DNA of 64,000 nt from Antedon mediterranea (lineage: Eukaryota; Echinodermata; Crinoidea; Comatulida; Antedonidae), in contig NC_092678.1 of assembly GCF_964355755.1 (NCBI RefSeq), forward strand, positions 6,360,922-6,424,921, given 5' to 3'. The position numbers and the translations under genes were made by a program. Below the pieces are notes generated by a model. That model searched no databases. It saw only the letters and a list, made by a program, of their open reading frames with translations, and had not been told where the DNA came from. Shown here in pieces: positions 1 through 11,984 of the stretch. The stretch's first letter is position 1. Each line of letters opens with the position of its first letter.

Positions 1-264
1 ATATTTAAAAATGCGTCCTAGTCGCCAACTAAACATTGCATTTTAAACCTACTGTAGTACCAATTGTACTTAACCAATTAAATATATAAGATTTAGAATT
101 TAATTTGTTAAGAAAAATATAATAGGTACTGTATGGGTATATTAATCATACAGCGACTGATTATTATTATTAATATCTTAAAAAATTTACCGGAGAAATT
201 ATTGCTATTTTTAATTTGTATACAATAATTAAATTAATATACATAAAATTTAAATATAACGCTA

Positions 265-416
265 AAGCTCAGTTTACACTATCATTCAAACTAGTTTGAC
301 AAAAAAGTGTGATGAGCTCAAATATGGTAGTGATATACTCAAATATGGTAGTGTTATGACATCATCGTGTCCATATATGGGTACATTACAGCTAGTTTGA
401 TAGTGTAGACAGAGCT
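265..416. mobile_element. foldback MITE family A, copy 1
   Basis: Ends read AAGCTCAGTTTACACTATCA and TGATAGTGTAGACAGAGCT. The interior carries TTTGACAAAAAAGTGTGATG and two 'AAATATGGTAGTGATAT' modules. The family is self-complementary, has no coding capacity, and is often flanked by TA, consistent with Tc1/mariner-type mobilisation (inference). Confidence 0.8.
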
Positions 417-418
417 CT

Positions 419-2275
419 AGTAATATCTGAATATGTTGAGATTTGTCATTACCAATTTATTGGATCTAGCCTAATCCTCAATTATAACTTTAACCAGTAA
501 TGATATGCAATATTTTGTAGTATTAGTTGAGAAAACAAATTAACGTTTATAATTGGATTGGGCTGCACTTACTGATGTCTGGGTATCAATATAATTAAAT
601 AATATATACTAAATGTTAAGGTGTGTTAATATGGCTGTACATAATGGTAAAATGTATCTTGTTTCTTATTCCATTTCGACATGAAAACATGTTCATACAA
701 TTTATTCTAAGGTGTTAAATTAAAAAAAAGTTAAATAATTGATTAAAAAATATTCAAAATACATGAATCAAAAAAATATTGATATAAATAGCATTTATAG
801 AAATTTAGTTATTTGTCATACTGTAGTAACAGCAATATAGGAAGCTATTTATTTAACTATCAATGGTTTCATCAGACAAATTTGCATAATAATTATATGC
901 ATGAGTGACTTCAATAGACCCATGAGTCATTTGGTCCTCAGTAGTCTAAATAGCCAGGTAAACACATTATCAATAAAATGTATACCTCTTTATTATTAAT
1001 GCATCCGACACTACAGTCAAATAAAACAATAATACCACCTGCATGTCCTTGCTCACCTGTGAAGGAACCAGCCTACTGACACCTGAATATTCCAGGTGTC
1101 ATATTATACTCCCATTATTATTGGTTCTGTTGATTAATTTCTATTAGCATAGCATACTGTTTGACCCAGTTCAGTTGTAATTGATTTTATTTAATTGATA
1201 TGGATGAGACGTTCTATAGTATGTTAAATAGCACAGTAATTGTATACTGCAATACATGTCCTGCCGTTTTCGTCTTGTAATAGTGGTGTTCCAACCTTGT
1301 AAGAATTTCTGGTACTTACTATAATGATATGAACTAAAATGATCAGAATACAACTGATTCTCTGTGCTACTGTAATCTAAAGTCATCAGTATCATAGGCA
1401 AATACTGTGATACAGCATCTCATGTGTTGCACATGTATCATAGACCCTAACCTATAACACTTGCATGATATAGGCACCACATGTGATATACATGTGATGC
1501 TGTATTATGGCATTTGCTATGATACTGAGCAAATATGTATGTCTGATAAGTAAGCATGTTATTGTTACCAATTCTATAGTGCCAATAGTATTACAGTAAA
1601 ATATTAAAATGTTCTTATTGGAAACTGTACCAGCTCCTCGATAATGTGTCTTCGAATTAAACTTATTGTATTATTTATTGACAACATTGTTTAAATATTA
1701 ATTTTGTTGCTCATTCATTGCAAAATATAATCCTGTCTAAATGACGTCTGTACCTAGTCATGTTAATAATAGTGCTACAGTATGTACACACAGCACCCCC
1801 ACCATCTTGTACTCTAGACTCTGTTTAACCCAGTATAATTGATTTTATTTAACAGTATTTATTTAGTGTCATCGATAAGAGACAGTGTTCTCGCTACGCA
1901 GCATGGCAAGCTAGCCCCCGGCTGTTTGGGCAATGGGTTTTAGGCTTAAGGGCTAGATGAATGAAATAGCCCTCACATCATGTTCAGATAATATAGGCAT
2001 TTGTCATCGATTAGTGACGCAAGATTATTAGTGATGTATTACAAGTATATTTGAATGAAGTGTTCTTACAGTTTAGAATGTTGTTCTTGCTAAGGTTAGA
2101 ATAATATGTGAAAAGATCAAAATGATATGGAGTACTTTAATGTTATTTCAGTCTAAGTAAGTCGTGTATGTTAAAAGATGTTGTATGGCATAATTTTAAT
2201 GAATGTGTTTAATAATAATTCAGTAACAAGTATTGGAAGTTGTATAGCTTGCACAAGGAATTAGTTTTGTTTATA
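419..2275. other. non-coding AT-rich stretch
   Basis: Contains MITE family B at 1387-1527 and a G+C-richer patch of unknown origin at 1880-1970 (GCTAGCCCCCGGCTGTTTGG). No convincing exon. Confidence 0.5.
1387..1527. mobile_element. 141-bp inverted-repeat MITE family B
   Basis: CAGTATCATAGGCAAATACT with ATACAGCATC pairs with the right end, read in reverse as CAGTATCATAGCAAATGCCA then ATACAGCATC. No ORF, no clear target duplication. Confidence 0.7.
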
Positions 2276-2433
2276 AAGCTCTGTCTACACTATTAAACTT
2301 TATGTGACAAAAAATGGGATGTGCCCATGTATGGACATATGTCATATCATTACCATAGTTGGGCATATCACTACCATATTTGGGCTCATCACACTTTTTT
2401 TGTCAAACTAGTTTGATAGTGTAGACAGAGATT
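2276..2433. mobile_element. foldback MITE family A, copy 2
   Basis: Near full-length, with ends AAGCTCTGTCTACACTATTA and GATAGTGTAGACAGAGATT. It contains two CACTACCATATTTGGGC-type modules and the CACACTTTTTTTGTCAAACT arm. Confidence 0.85.
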
Positions 2434-3230
2434 AACACACCTAAGTGAAAAGTTATTCCATATATAGGATACATGTGTGATACATTTTTTTGGAAGTTTG
2501 CACTATAGGCCTATAAATGTTTTATTATGATTGTAAAATCTGTAAAAATAGTTTGTAAAACGTTTTAAATTTAATTCATAATTTATTCAATATAGGTAAT
2601 AATTGTTATAATAAATAGAACCTACAATATTTATAAATAATGAAATTTAAACAGTAAATTTTTAAAATCCTAATTGCGGTTCTTGGCCTGGAATTTTTTA
2701 AAAGATAATTAATAACCGCAACAAAAATTCTGCTCAGTTGGTGTCCAGTGCTTTAAGTATGCACTCTACAAAACTGCTATCAATTATGTGGAGTTGAATC
2801 GCAAAGTTCATTTTTGTTAAAACATTAAAAACGAAGGAGAAAGCGAAAGTGCATTATATATTATCCACTTTTATCTTATAAGTTATAATGTTAAATTACC
2901 TTGCCAAGTGTAGTAATATATCTTCGGCAGAAATACCTGTTCACTTATTTCTCAAGTGTTAGCATTTGGTATTTTATTTCATCAAGTAAATGTAATGATC
3001 CTCTCGTGGAATTGTCAGATGCGACAGGTTTTGGAAAATTCGGATTGTAGTAAAGTTTATTATTACATGTCCGTAAGAAGACTTGATAAATTAAGACGTT
3101 TCAAATTATTTATTATTAGTAGAGAAATCATCGGTAAGCTTGGCGGCATGTGGTGGTTAATAAACTAGTTGATTATATATTTGCAGCTAATTCTGCTGTA
3201 TCTCCACATTTTATGGTAATATTTATGCAG

Positions 3231-3545
3231 TATTATAGGAAAATTCCATGATACAGCATGGTATATCACATATGATGCCTGTATCATGTTAAGTAATGTA
3301 CAGTATCTTCACATGATAATTATTATTCAGTATCATTCATAGGCAAATTCTATAATGCAGGCATCACGTGGAGCTATGTTACAGCTTTGACATGTTATCC
3401 AGTATTGTAGGCAAATTCCATGATACAGCATGTATTACATATGATACCTGTATCATGTTAAGTCATGTATCTTCACATTGATAATTATTAAGTATCTTCC
3501 ATAATTTTCATAATACAGCGTCTCATGTGTTGCCTGTATTATATT
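3231..3545. mobile_element. clustered, rearranged copies of MITE family B
   Basis: Repeated motifs CAGTATTATAGGAAAATTCC, ATGATACAGCATG, GATGCCTGTATCATGTTAAG and TAGGCAAATTCCATGATACA recur at ~3231, 3340, 3400 and 3500, indicating two or three nested or partial copies. Confidence 0.6.
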
Positions 3546-3717
3546 GTTATTGAAGGCTAATACAGCAATCACATTAATTTGATCCGATTTATATCCGCAT
3601 AGATAATTTTGAAAAGACATTTTTTGCATGCAGATTTCATCAGACTACAGTTCTGGTGGTAGAACAAGTATTGTTGTATTTGGACTGTAAACTGTAGGTC
3701 CAGAATACACTGTTTGC

Positions 3718-3790
3718 CTGTGTGCACTTTAAAGAACCTAGTTCATCATTCAAGACAGTAAGCTCAGAGGATGAGCATCTTTGTCATTTG
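3718..3790 (+). mobile_element. SINE-module fragment
   Basis: TGTGTGCACTTTAAAGAACC then TAGTTCATCATTCAAGACAG matches the start of the module at 7925. The remainder is lost. Confidence 0.45.
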
Positions 3791-6149
3791 ACCCCTGATA
3801 TCCTAGAGTCTCTGATGTTGTCTTGACTACGCAGCCACCGTTCAGAAGCTCTTTCAACTTAATATAATTGCATAACAAATACCACGTAGTGATGTTCTTA
3901 AAGTGACCAGGTTTCACCTGTTGAAAACAATTGCTCATCTGCACTTCCTGTACAGGTATAATAAAAATCATGTGTTATGTTTTCGTCACCGTTATGAATA
4001 AGCAAAGGAAATGTTTGTTTATGCGCTGTTGCCGTGTGATGCGGCATCCATAGAATGTGAAAGTTGAAGTTTGTTTTCTTGTTTGAGTGTAATACTCGAA
4101 ATACATGACGTGTTTCATAACTAAAATTTATCAACAACATTTCCACTCTATTTATACAATACAAGAATGTTCCTTAGTATAATATTTATTTTCACCTATC
4201 GTCACCTTGTTGGAAATTCCTGTAAACCTGAAAAAACAGAATTTAAACAATAATAAACCAGGCTGATTCAGGAAGAAGCCATAGGGTTGTTGCGTACTGT
4301 GTACAAACTTGAAATTGTGGAGGGGGGGGGGGAGACGGGGCGAATGGCAAAAGGCTTCCTACATTTTTTCAGAGTTTCATCAGATAATCTGTATTGTTTT
4401 GACAATTCTTTTAACATGACCACTATGCTGATTTTGCCATTTGCCCCCTAACTGGTGACTACTTTATAAAATAATTAAATGTGCACCTTAAAAATAGTAA
4501 AATCACCCTTGAATTGAACCCCTTGGGGCCTCTGTTCCCTGGTCTAAGTCAACAATTATTAACACCTATGTTCAGAAATCATGGATCAAAACCAAATTGT
4601 TTAATTAACCATACAGTAATATGATAATAATAATAATACCTATTTGTGAATAAATTTGATTATTAAGATCCAAAACGGTTGGAACTAGCCAAAATGGATG
4701 AATTTGCATTTTTACAATTCAAATAAAAATATGTTCCAGCAGATTTTTCCAGAACTTTTTAAACTAGCCAATGCGGTAGTTACTTTGACTAAAAAAGTTT
4801 AGCATTGTGCTTTACTATTGATATAAATAGATGTGAAACAACATGGCATTTTTAACTGTAGTTGGTGACATTTGTTGTCAATGTTGTTGAATATATCAAT
4901 TGCTCACAGTTGTATGCATACATTCACTGTCAAGACATTTCCAAATACTCACTATCAAAGCATGAATCTTTCAACACATATATTTATCAACAGATCTCAG
5001 CTGATAAACAACACAAACCTAAAGTCATCACAGTGCAGGCCTTCCAGCTGTCTGGATTAGATAGAGATTATCCATGTTCTCACCTCAACTGTTTTCCACA
5101 CGGAATCTTATATCTTTCAACATAACCATAAATGGTCATAACAATATCCTAATGGAAACCATTTATCATATTTGTCAGTAGTTCAATATTGTAAAAATCC
5201 TATATTACATCGGATTATCCTATTATGGTCATATGCTTTCCATATTTGGTAATCAAGTTTGTCCATATTTGGTAATTAGGTTTTGATGAATCATTTTGAT
5301 TGGTTTTTGATTACTTGAATGAAATAACTGCTGTGACAAATAGTGTGATTTGTAGCTACCATTATCAGTTGGCACTGTGTTCTGAATAGTTATGTTTTAT
5401 CCTATGATTAAAGTTAAACAAATCATTCTTAATACGTTACAACTAATTTACTATTCAGAAACACACCATTTCTAAACATTTTCCAAATCTAGAAAACTAT
5501 TTTAAAATTGTTTATATTGAAAATGACCTTGCAATATTAAAATACCTGTATCTTTTACACACAAAAAACTGTACTTTGATAGAGTTGTACAAATCATACC
5601 TATGTCTATTCCATGCTCAATTAATCGGTAATTGCCGCCACTTTGATACTCGCAGTATTGCACAAGTTACATGCTTCAATGGATTTTAGTCTAGGTTGCT
5701 TCACGCCATAAGTAGACTCTTTCTTTATGATAAATTTTTAATGACACAATAATATTAATAATAATAATGATCATTGTATTCATAATTTATCAAAATTAGA
5801 TTAGATGATGCATAATAATTAGATGGTATATTTTTGTTTATTTGTAAACTGATTTAATAATGTGGTAGGCTTACGGTCATCTTGTACAGTAGTATACAAC
5901 AGCCATGTCAATGTGCCACATCAGGTCATAAAGACTAGAGTGGGCCTTGCCATATGTGTATTATGTGTGCAACGTGACTCTACAGCTCACTTATGTCGGT
6001 TGGTTGGTAAACACTAACTTGAGCACACGACTGCAGTCATGTATGGCCTTGTTAAATGCTGTTTAACAATCATAATAGGAAGCAAATTCTGAAGACTGAA
6101 GAGACTTGACTGATGATATATGTACTTCTTCTTCCAGATTTGGCAGTCA

Positions 6150-6350
6150 ACTGCAGGACATCCCTCCTCCAAAGCTCTCCATTTACTTCTCTCTTTTGCT
6201 ATTATCAACTATTGTTTTTATATTTCCTCAGGTCATCTCTCCATCTCATTTTGGGTTTGCCTCTTTTCTTTTCCCTATATCCGGGTTGCCAAACCGTATT
6301 CCTGATTGTCCAGCTTTTGTCATGGAGTTTTGCAACTGTCCTCCCCACCT
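6150..6350 (-). pseudogene. decayed C-terminus of a LINE reverse transcriptase
   Basis: On the minus strand one frame reads KKRGKPKMRWRDDLRKYKNN, then a frameshift leads to IIAKERSKWRALEEG. The (K/R)RGRPKxRWRDDL .. A(K/D)(E/D)RxxWRxLEE arrangement is the familiar tail of non-LTR retrotransposon ORF2 proteins (RTE/jockey-like). No RT catalytic core remains, so this is a short 5'-truncated relic. Confidence 0.7.
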
Positions 6351-6440
6351 ATGTACTACTTTCATTTAAATATTTACTATAAATAACATCTAATAATGTC
6401 TTATATTTAAAAAGTGTTATGTGGACATCATAGTCACTAC

Positions 6441-7674
6441 TATATTTGGGCATGTCACCACCATATTTGGGCACATCACACTGTTTTGTCAAACTAGTTT
6501 GATAGTGTGGACAGAGCTTAATACAAATGTTTCTAAGCACTTAACATACTATATTTGGGCATGTCACCACCATATTTGGGCACATCACACTGTTTTGTCA
6601 AACTAGTTTGATAGTGTGGACAGAGCTTAATACAAATGTTTCTAAGGGCCTGTTTCTGCTGAGCAGAAATAATCGATTATTAACCGTTTATTTTTTTAAT
6701 CGATTATTTTTGGGCAGCAGAAACGGCGCAAAATAAAATAACCGATTAAAAATAACCGATTAAAAACACTCAATCCATTGCGTGTTTTAATCGATTATTT
6801 CTTGTTTTAACCGATTATTGCGGAGCAGTTTTGAGCTGCAACACAAATAGCGATTATTGACCTCACTTTGACCTCTAGAGTATGACAAACTTCACTTCAC
6901 AAAGCATGCTGTTTATTTGCGCGATATCGACGACGATCAGCAAAACCACGATCGGGATGTAGACCGAATAACAATCAAATGTTAAACATTTGATTTTTAT
7001 TATTTTGTGGGGGAGAATTATACCGAGAGACCCGTTACATACCACCAGTCCAGGCTAACGATGTTTTACATGTCATTTTTTAGGCCTGTTGTCTGTTGAC
7101 TTGTTTCGGTAGAAATATATAGCCTATAGGCCTTAGCAGGCCGAAGGTAGAACCAACGAACGGCGAAACGAACTTTTTTCGCCGACGTGTCCTTATTAAT
7201 ATAACATCATTATTCTGTTGTATGTGGTACGGTAGTAGGCCTAGATGTTTATTTTACAAATAATATAGCTTTAGGTAAGAGTAATTTTTAATCCTACATG
7301 TGAGAGCATAGAGATATTATATGGTGAGAGTTTTAGGCAGCGATAGGAAGGATGTAAACAAACCAACTCTCATCGGCCTTTCATAACTTGAACTGCGCTG
7401 TGGGTGGAATGATGACGTGATTTTAAAAACCGATTACCTGAATAACCGATTAAAGTCGTAGCAATTTTCAATTGCAACGCGATTATTTTTGTGGTTTGCG
7501 GTGACTGGAAAAAATCGATTATTTTGATTTTTTCAGCAGAAACAGACCCTAAGCACTTAACATACTATATTTGGGCATGTCACCACCATATTTGGGCACA
7601 TCACACTGTTTTGTCAAACTAGTTTGATAGTGTGGACAGAGATTAATACAAATGTTTCTAAGCACTTAACATAC
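6441..7674 (+). repeat. three tandem 109-bp repeats containing the 3' half of MITE family A, interrupted by a 904-bp element
   Basis: Units start at 6441, 6550 and 7566 (TATATTTGGGCATGTCACCA). Each includes the MITE right arm TTTGATAGTGTGGACAGAG plus flank TACAAATGTTTCTAAGCACT. The first two starts are 109 apart. The second and third are 1016 apart, which equals 109 plus the 904-bp insert plus a 3-bp target duplication. Confidence 0.9.
6646..7549. mobile_element. 904-bp non-autonomous Harbinger-like element with TAA duplication
   Basis: Inverted ends GGGCCTGTTTCTGCTGAGCA and (reverse complement) GGGTCTGTTTCTGCTGAAAA are flanked by direct TAA (6643-6645, 7550-7552). The neighbouring uninterrupted 109-bp units give the empty site TTTCTAAGCAC, confirming the boundaries. 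A 3-bp TWA duplication is the Harbinger/PIF signature. Subterminal AACCGATTAAAA and TAATCGATTATTT motifs repeat many times. No transposase ORF was seen. Confidence 0.85.
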
Positions 7675-7924
7675 AATAGGTAAGGGTCATGAAATACTCT
7701 AAAAATTACCACAACAAAATTTAAAAATAAAAAGCATTTTCATTACTTTGTAGTTTGTTTTTAAATACAATATTTAATACTTTAACAGCCAATTCCCTTA
7801 AATTATATTACTACTGTATTTACTTTCTCTGACATTTCAATGTTGTTTTTTATTTATGTACAGCAACTGGTGATGATAAAATGTAATGGCGAATTTACAG
7901 TCTGAATGTATTGCGTTAGCTGTC

Positions 7925-8101
7925 AACTCGTGTGCACTTTAAAGAACCTAGTACATCTTTCGAGACGAGTAGGGGGTTACCCCGGTGTATTAGTACATCA
8001 CAGCCACTGATCACCAACTGGGCCCTCTGGGAGATCAGTCTTTGACTGAAGAGGTCACCCAGTATAAAGATAAAACAAACAAACAAACAAACAAACAAAC
8101 T
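7925..8101 (+). mobile_element. SINE-like element with (AAAC)n tail
   Basis: CGTGTGCACTTTAAAGAACC then GAGTAGGGGGTTACCCCGGT, followed by GATCACCAACTGGGCCCTCT and CAGTATAAAGATAAAAC, ending in (AAAC)n at 8077-8100. Related modules occur at 3718, 49967 (minus) and 60590. A SINE or LINE 3' module is the likely identity. Confidence 0.6.
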
Positions 8102-8127
8102 TCCGATACAATTTGATTCTTAAAACT

Positions 8128-8252
8128 AAAGATCCGTCTACACTATCAAACTTTATGACCAAAAAATGTGATATGCCCATGGACACAATGATGTCATATC
8201 ACTACCATATTTGGGCACATCACAATTTTTTGGTCAAACTAGTTTTATTAAT
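8128..8252. mobile_element. foldback MITE family A, degenerate copy
   Basis: The left end (CCGTCTACACTATCAAACTT) and one TATTTGGGC module are clear. The right terminal repeat decays after TGGTCAAACTAGTTTTAT. Confidence 0.7.
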
Positions 8253-8775
8253 GTACCCCTAAAATGCTTCCAAATTATAGATGAAACAATACTGTACTGT
8301 AAAAACTGAAGTTGTTTTAGAATATAAAGATCAAAGTGTCATTCAACTCCATTGCTTTATCATTTTCTAGACTATTATTTCTATCATCAAACAATGTACA
8401 TTAACCTCTAGGGGCAGTTGAGTTAAAGAAACCGAAAATCAAATGTAGGTTTTGTTATACAAAACAAATATTGAGTTTATTTTACTGTAGGTTTTTTTTT
8501 ATTTAATAGTTTTCATTGCTTTGTGGTTCACAATAGATTTCCTGTGGGTAGGGTTATAATTGAATAACTTTACAATACTTTGCAACTTCTGGTCGACTGT
8601 TTCTGATCTTCTGACATTAATGTGTGAGAAGCCATTTAAGGTGAATAATCACCATGGTGATGTAAACTAAACATTGGTAAATAATGTTATAAATATAATG
8701 TGGATTTTTTCAGGTTGATAAAAGGTAAAAATGTGTTTTGTTTTTAATGTAATTTTGCAATGTGTTTTTTAATAG

Positions 8776-8985
8776 GGACCATTTCAAAATTATTCTGCTG
8801 CAGTTACTGCAGTAATATTTTGTTTACTCTTTAACCTGTTTAAATACAATTATTTAGCAAGCTTTTTTGAGCAGTGACTGTATCATAAACTTACTACGTA
8901 ATTCACAATTGAAATCATGTTATTTCTGTTTAAAAAAATAAATACTTCAGTAACTGCAGTAGAATTATTTTGACATGATTGAGAT
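8776..8985. mobile_element. MITE family C (GGGACCAT ... CTGCAGTTACTGCAG)
   Basis: The left end GGGACCATTTCAAAATTATT then CTGCAGTTACTGCAGTAA matches in reverse the right end CAGTAACTGCAGTAGAATTA then TTTTGACATG. Confidence 0.65.
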
Positions 8986-9733
8986 TCCTTATATATTAAA
9001 AAAAAAAAATCATGCAGAAAAACAATGGTTGTATTTGGCAACTGCAAGTATTATGCTTCGCACATTTATCACCATAGGAATTAGGAAATTCATACTCATC
9101 ATAGTAGTAATAAAAATAAATGACAATCTATAAAATAAAGTTGTCTAATAATATAAACAAACAACCAGCAGCATAATAGAAATACATACAATTTAATTCA
9201 TACATATACTTTAATTATCATAAATGTTTTATTGCTAATATTAACAACAATTCAAAGTTCAATAAACTATAATAACATAGCATGTATGTTTAGTTTACTA
9301 CTACTAGTTAGTAGTGAGTTGAAAGAAAGGTTATGCAATGTTCTTGATGATGTTGTAAATATCTCATCTCATAATGAATGTAATAGTACCAGTTGATATT
9401 ATTAATCTCTTCATTCAATACATCAAAACATAGGAAAACCACCAGAATCAAAGTAAACTATGACAAAGGGATTATTCCAGGATAGGTGTTATTGTTCAAT
9501 GTACTAATTGATAACTTCCCTTCATGTGGCTAGGTAGGTAGGTAGGTAGGTGTCAATCACACTATCAATTGTTCAATCAATTAATCTGACAAAATAATCT
9601 GCTGTACTGGTTGGTCTAATTGGTCAATCAATTATTCTACCAACAATCTACCAATTGTCAAAACCAAGCTACAGTGTTCTACCATGGAAATTTCCTCAAA
9701 CAATGCTAGCCTTTGTTCTTCATGACATGCTGC

Positions 9734-9836
9734 TAGACTACGCAGCTGTCAAGTCGCAAAGTCATTCTGTGCACGCTCAAAAACATGTTGTGGGCATGTG
9801 CAGAATGCCTGTTAGACGCAATAGCTATGTAGTCTA
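9734..9836. mobile_element. 103-bp imperfect palindrome (MITE-like)
   Basis: TAGACTACGCAGCT followed by CATTCTGTGCACGC and AACATG pairs with the right half, read in reverse as TAGACTACATAGCT, CATTCTGCACATGC, AACATG. An ORF spans it, but the palindrome explains its composition. Confidence 0.6.
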
Positions 9837-10534
9837 ATCACAGGTTGTTTAAAACGGGAAGAAACTGGAAACCTAAATAAGTATTAATTCATTAGTCCTA
9901 TTTGAAATTGGGAAATTTTTTTTTCATACATAAGTTGGGTACTCCTTATTGCTGACCTACTTCCTAATATAACTTAACTAGCCCTCTAGTAATCTCACTA
10001 TAAAGTACAAAGAAGATTCGAACCCTATACACAAGTCCATAGTCTAATACATTCAACAACGAATTAGCGAATTGTAGTCCGTTCAATTCTTACGTCACAC
10101 CTTATAGATGTGACTATGTAATGAATTATTCATGTTTACTTTGTGATGTTTCATGAGTGGTCCCCAATTTAAGCACGAAAAGAAATATCGCATCTAGGAG
10201 TGACCGATTTTGGGAAAGTTGACTTGGTAATAGTAGAGGCCAAATGTTATATGGTGTTTTCCCTATATTTTGTGCAACTTCAGTAAAGACTGTTTCTAAT
10301 CAATTGCCAATAAGAAAGTTCCTGAACTCAATTGTAGTATTCAATAAGCTTATAGGAGAGGATGTCCGCACTTCTTCACCTCTTGAAATTCAAAAACATG
10401 TTTTCTGGAGGAAATACTTTGAGGCATTTCTTTAATAAAGCAACAGATAATTATTTCCAAATGTTTCTATCAAATGATATAAAAAACAGTGCATTGTGAA
10501 TTATGTAATCGCATAGAGATAGAGATAATGTGTT

Positions 10535-10690
10535 AAGCTCTGTCTACACTATCAAACCACTTTGAAAAAAAAAGTGTGATGTGCCCAAATATGGTAGTGA
10601 TATGCTTTAAATGGTAGTGATATGACATTACCATGTCCATGTATGAGCTCATCACATTTTTTGTCATATAAAGTTTGATAGTGTAGACTA
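10535..10690. mobile_element. foldback MITE family A copy
   Basis: Begins AAGCTCTGTCTACACTATCA and ends AAAGTTTGATAGTGTAGACT. It is oriented opposite to the copy at 2276, with AAATATGGTAGTGATATG modules on the + strand. Confidence 0.85.
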
Positions 10691-11421
10691 CCTTAAACTA
10701 GAAGTAAGAGAGTAAAAAACAATCACAGCTTAAAAACCAAGCTACCATTCAAAGAATACATTGTGTATTATGTTATTCATAGAGGTATTAATCTACTGGA
10801 ATAAGTGTCCCCTAAATAGGCGTTGGCCTTAGAGATGAAACAGCAAAATATAAAACAAACGACCAAAAACTGATTTCTGTTGCTAATGTTTATCAAAATC
10901 CCCGCCTATTAACAAATAGCTCTAAAAAAAATGGACAGGAATATCACTTAAAATTCTTGTCAGTCTTCAACATTCAATAACCTGGCCATAGCATACTATG
11001 TTTGAAATGTCCTGTATTTAATTTGATGTGCAGCTTATAAGCTCAGATGATTTATATTCACTTGGCTTGAGAGACAATCTCCTCCATCATGTTTTATTAA
11101 TAACTTTTGGCCTAGCGTTTCAGCTACATGTACAGATTATCTCAAGTTCAGAAAGTGAAGTTCTACGTGAAAAACTTTTAATAAAAAAATATATTCATTG
11201 AATGATAGATATGTTGGAATGCGCTTTATTGACAAAGAATGCTTATTGAAAATACATCGCATTCAGTAGGATTATGGACGAATGTTTTTAAGGATAGACT
11301 AATACTAATAGTAATTTTTATCTATTAAAATCATTTAGTAATATTAACAAGTAAACGTTTCAATCCAATTCACATGTATAGGGTGCGGACACCTCCAGTG
11401 GTTACCAGATACTTCCTTCTA

Positions 11422-11582
11422 AAGCTCTGTCTACACTATCAAAATTTATGTGACAAAAAAATGTGATGTGCTTATATTGACATGATGATGTGATATCACT
11501 ACCATATTTAAGCATATCACTACCATATTTGGGCACATCACACTTTTTTTGTCAAATTAGTTTGATATTGTAGACAGAGCTT
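11422..11582. mobile_element. foldback MITE family A copy, flanked by TA
   Basis: Full-length. Ends AAGCTCTGTCTACACTATCA and GATATTGTAGACAGAGCTT are preceded by TA and followed by TA, one of the clearer cases for a TA target. Confidence 0.87.
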
Positions 11583-11957
11583 TATATAGCGAAAAGAGTT
11601 AGTCTGGGCTCCAGACGGAGTTTTTTCTTAATATTAGTAAAAATATGAATATTTTTGCACATATGGCGTTTCATACGTGTATTACTTGAGTTTGGATACT
11701 CCGTCTGGGGAAACACGCAAAAGTCACGTGGTTTGACACCAAGAATTCTTGGTGCATAGATTATCCGGTTGAATAGTTTCAGCTGCATGCGATTGGCTAC
11801 TCACTCGTACACCGTTTTAATATTCATATTTCAGAATTTCAAAGACTCAACAACTAAGATGGTACGCATGCGCTATGTAACGTTTAGACAATGTGTACTT
11901 GGGTACATTGATGAAAGTTTCTGAAGGCTAGAAAGGATTTGATATGGATCATTTAAT

Positions 11958-11984
11958 CAGGGAGATGTAAATTACATCTCCCTG
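11958..11984. mobile_element. 27-bp perfect palindrome flanked by 7-bp direct repeat (minimal MITE)
   Basis: CAGGGAGATGTAA, one central A, then TTACATCTCCCTG. Direct ATTTAAT lies at 11951-11957 and 11985-11991. It looks like two transposon ends joined head to head with a target duplication. Confidence 0.6.

Larger units (their letters stand above)
2434..6149. other. non-coding stretch with family B repeats and a SINE fragment
   Basis: Small ORFs at 2956-3168, 3898-4164 and 4862-5125 lack coding character. A G11 run lies at about 4320. CATATTTGGTAAT fragments near 5240-5280 may be relics of MITE family A. Confidence 0.5.

Noticed and set aside
6106-6382. Overlapping + strand ORFs
   Set aside because: These are the antisense of the decayed LINE tail read on the minus strand.
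9655-9837. 60-residue + strand ORF
   Set aside because: Half of it is an imperfect 103-bp palindrome, which better explains the sequence.
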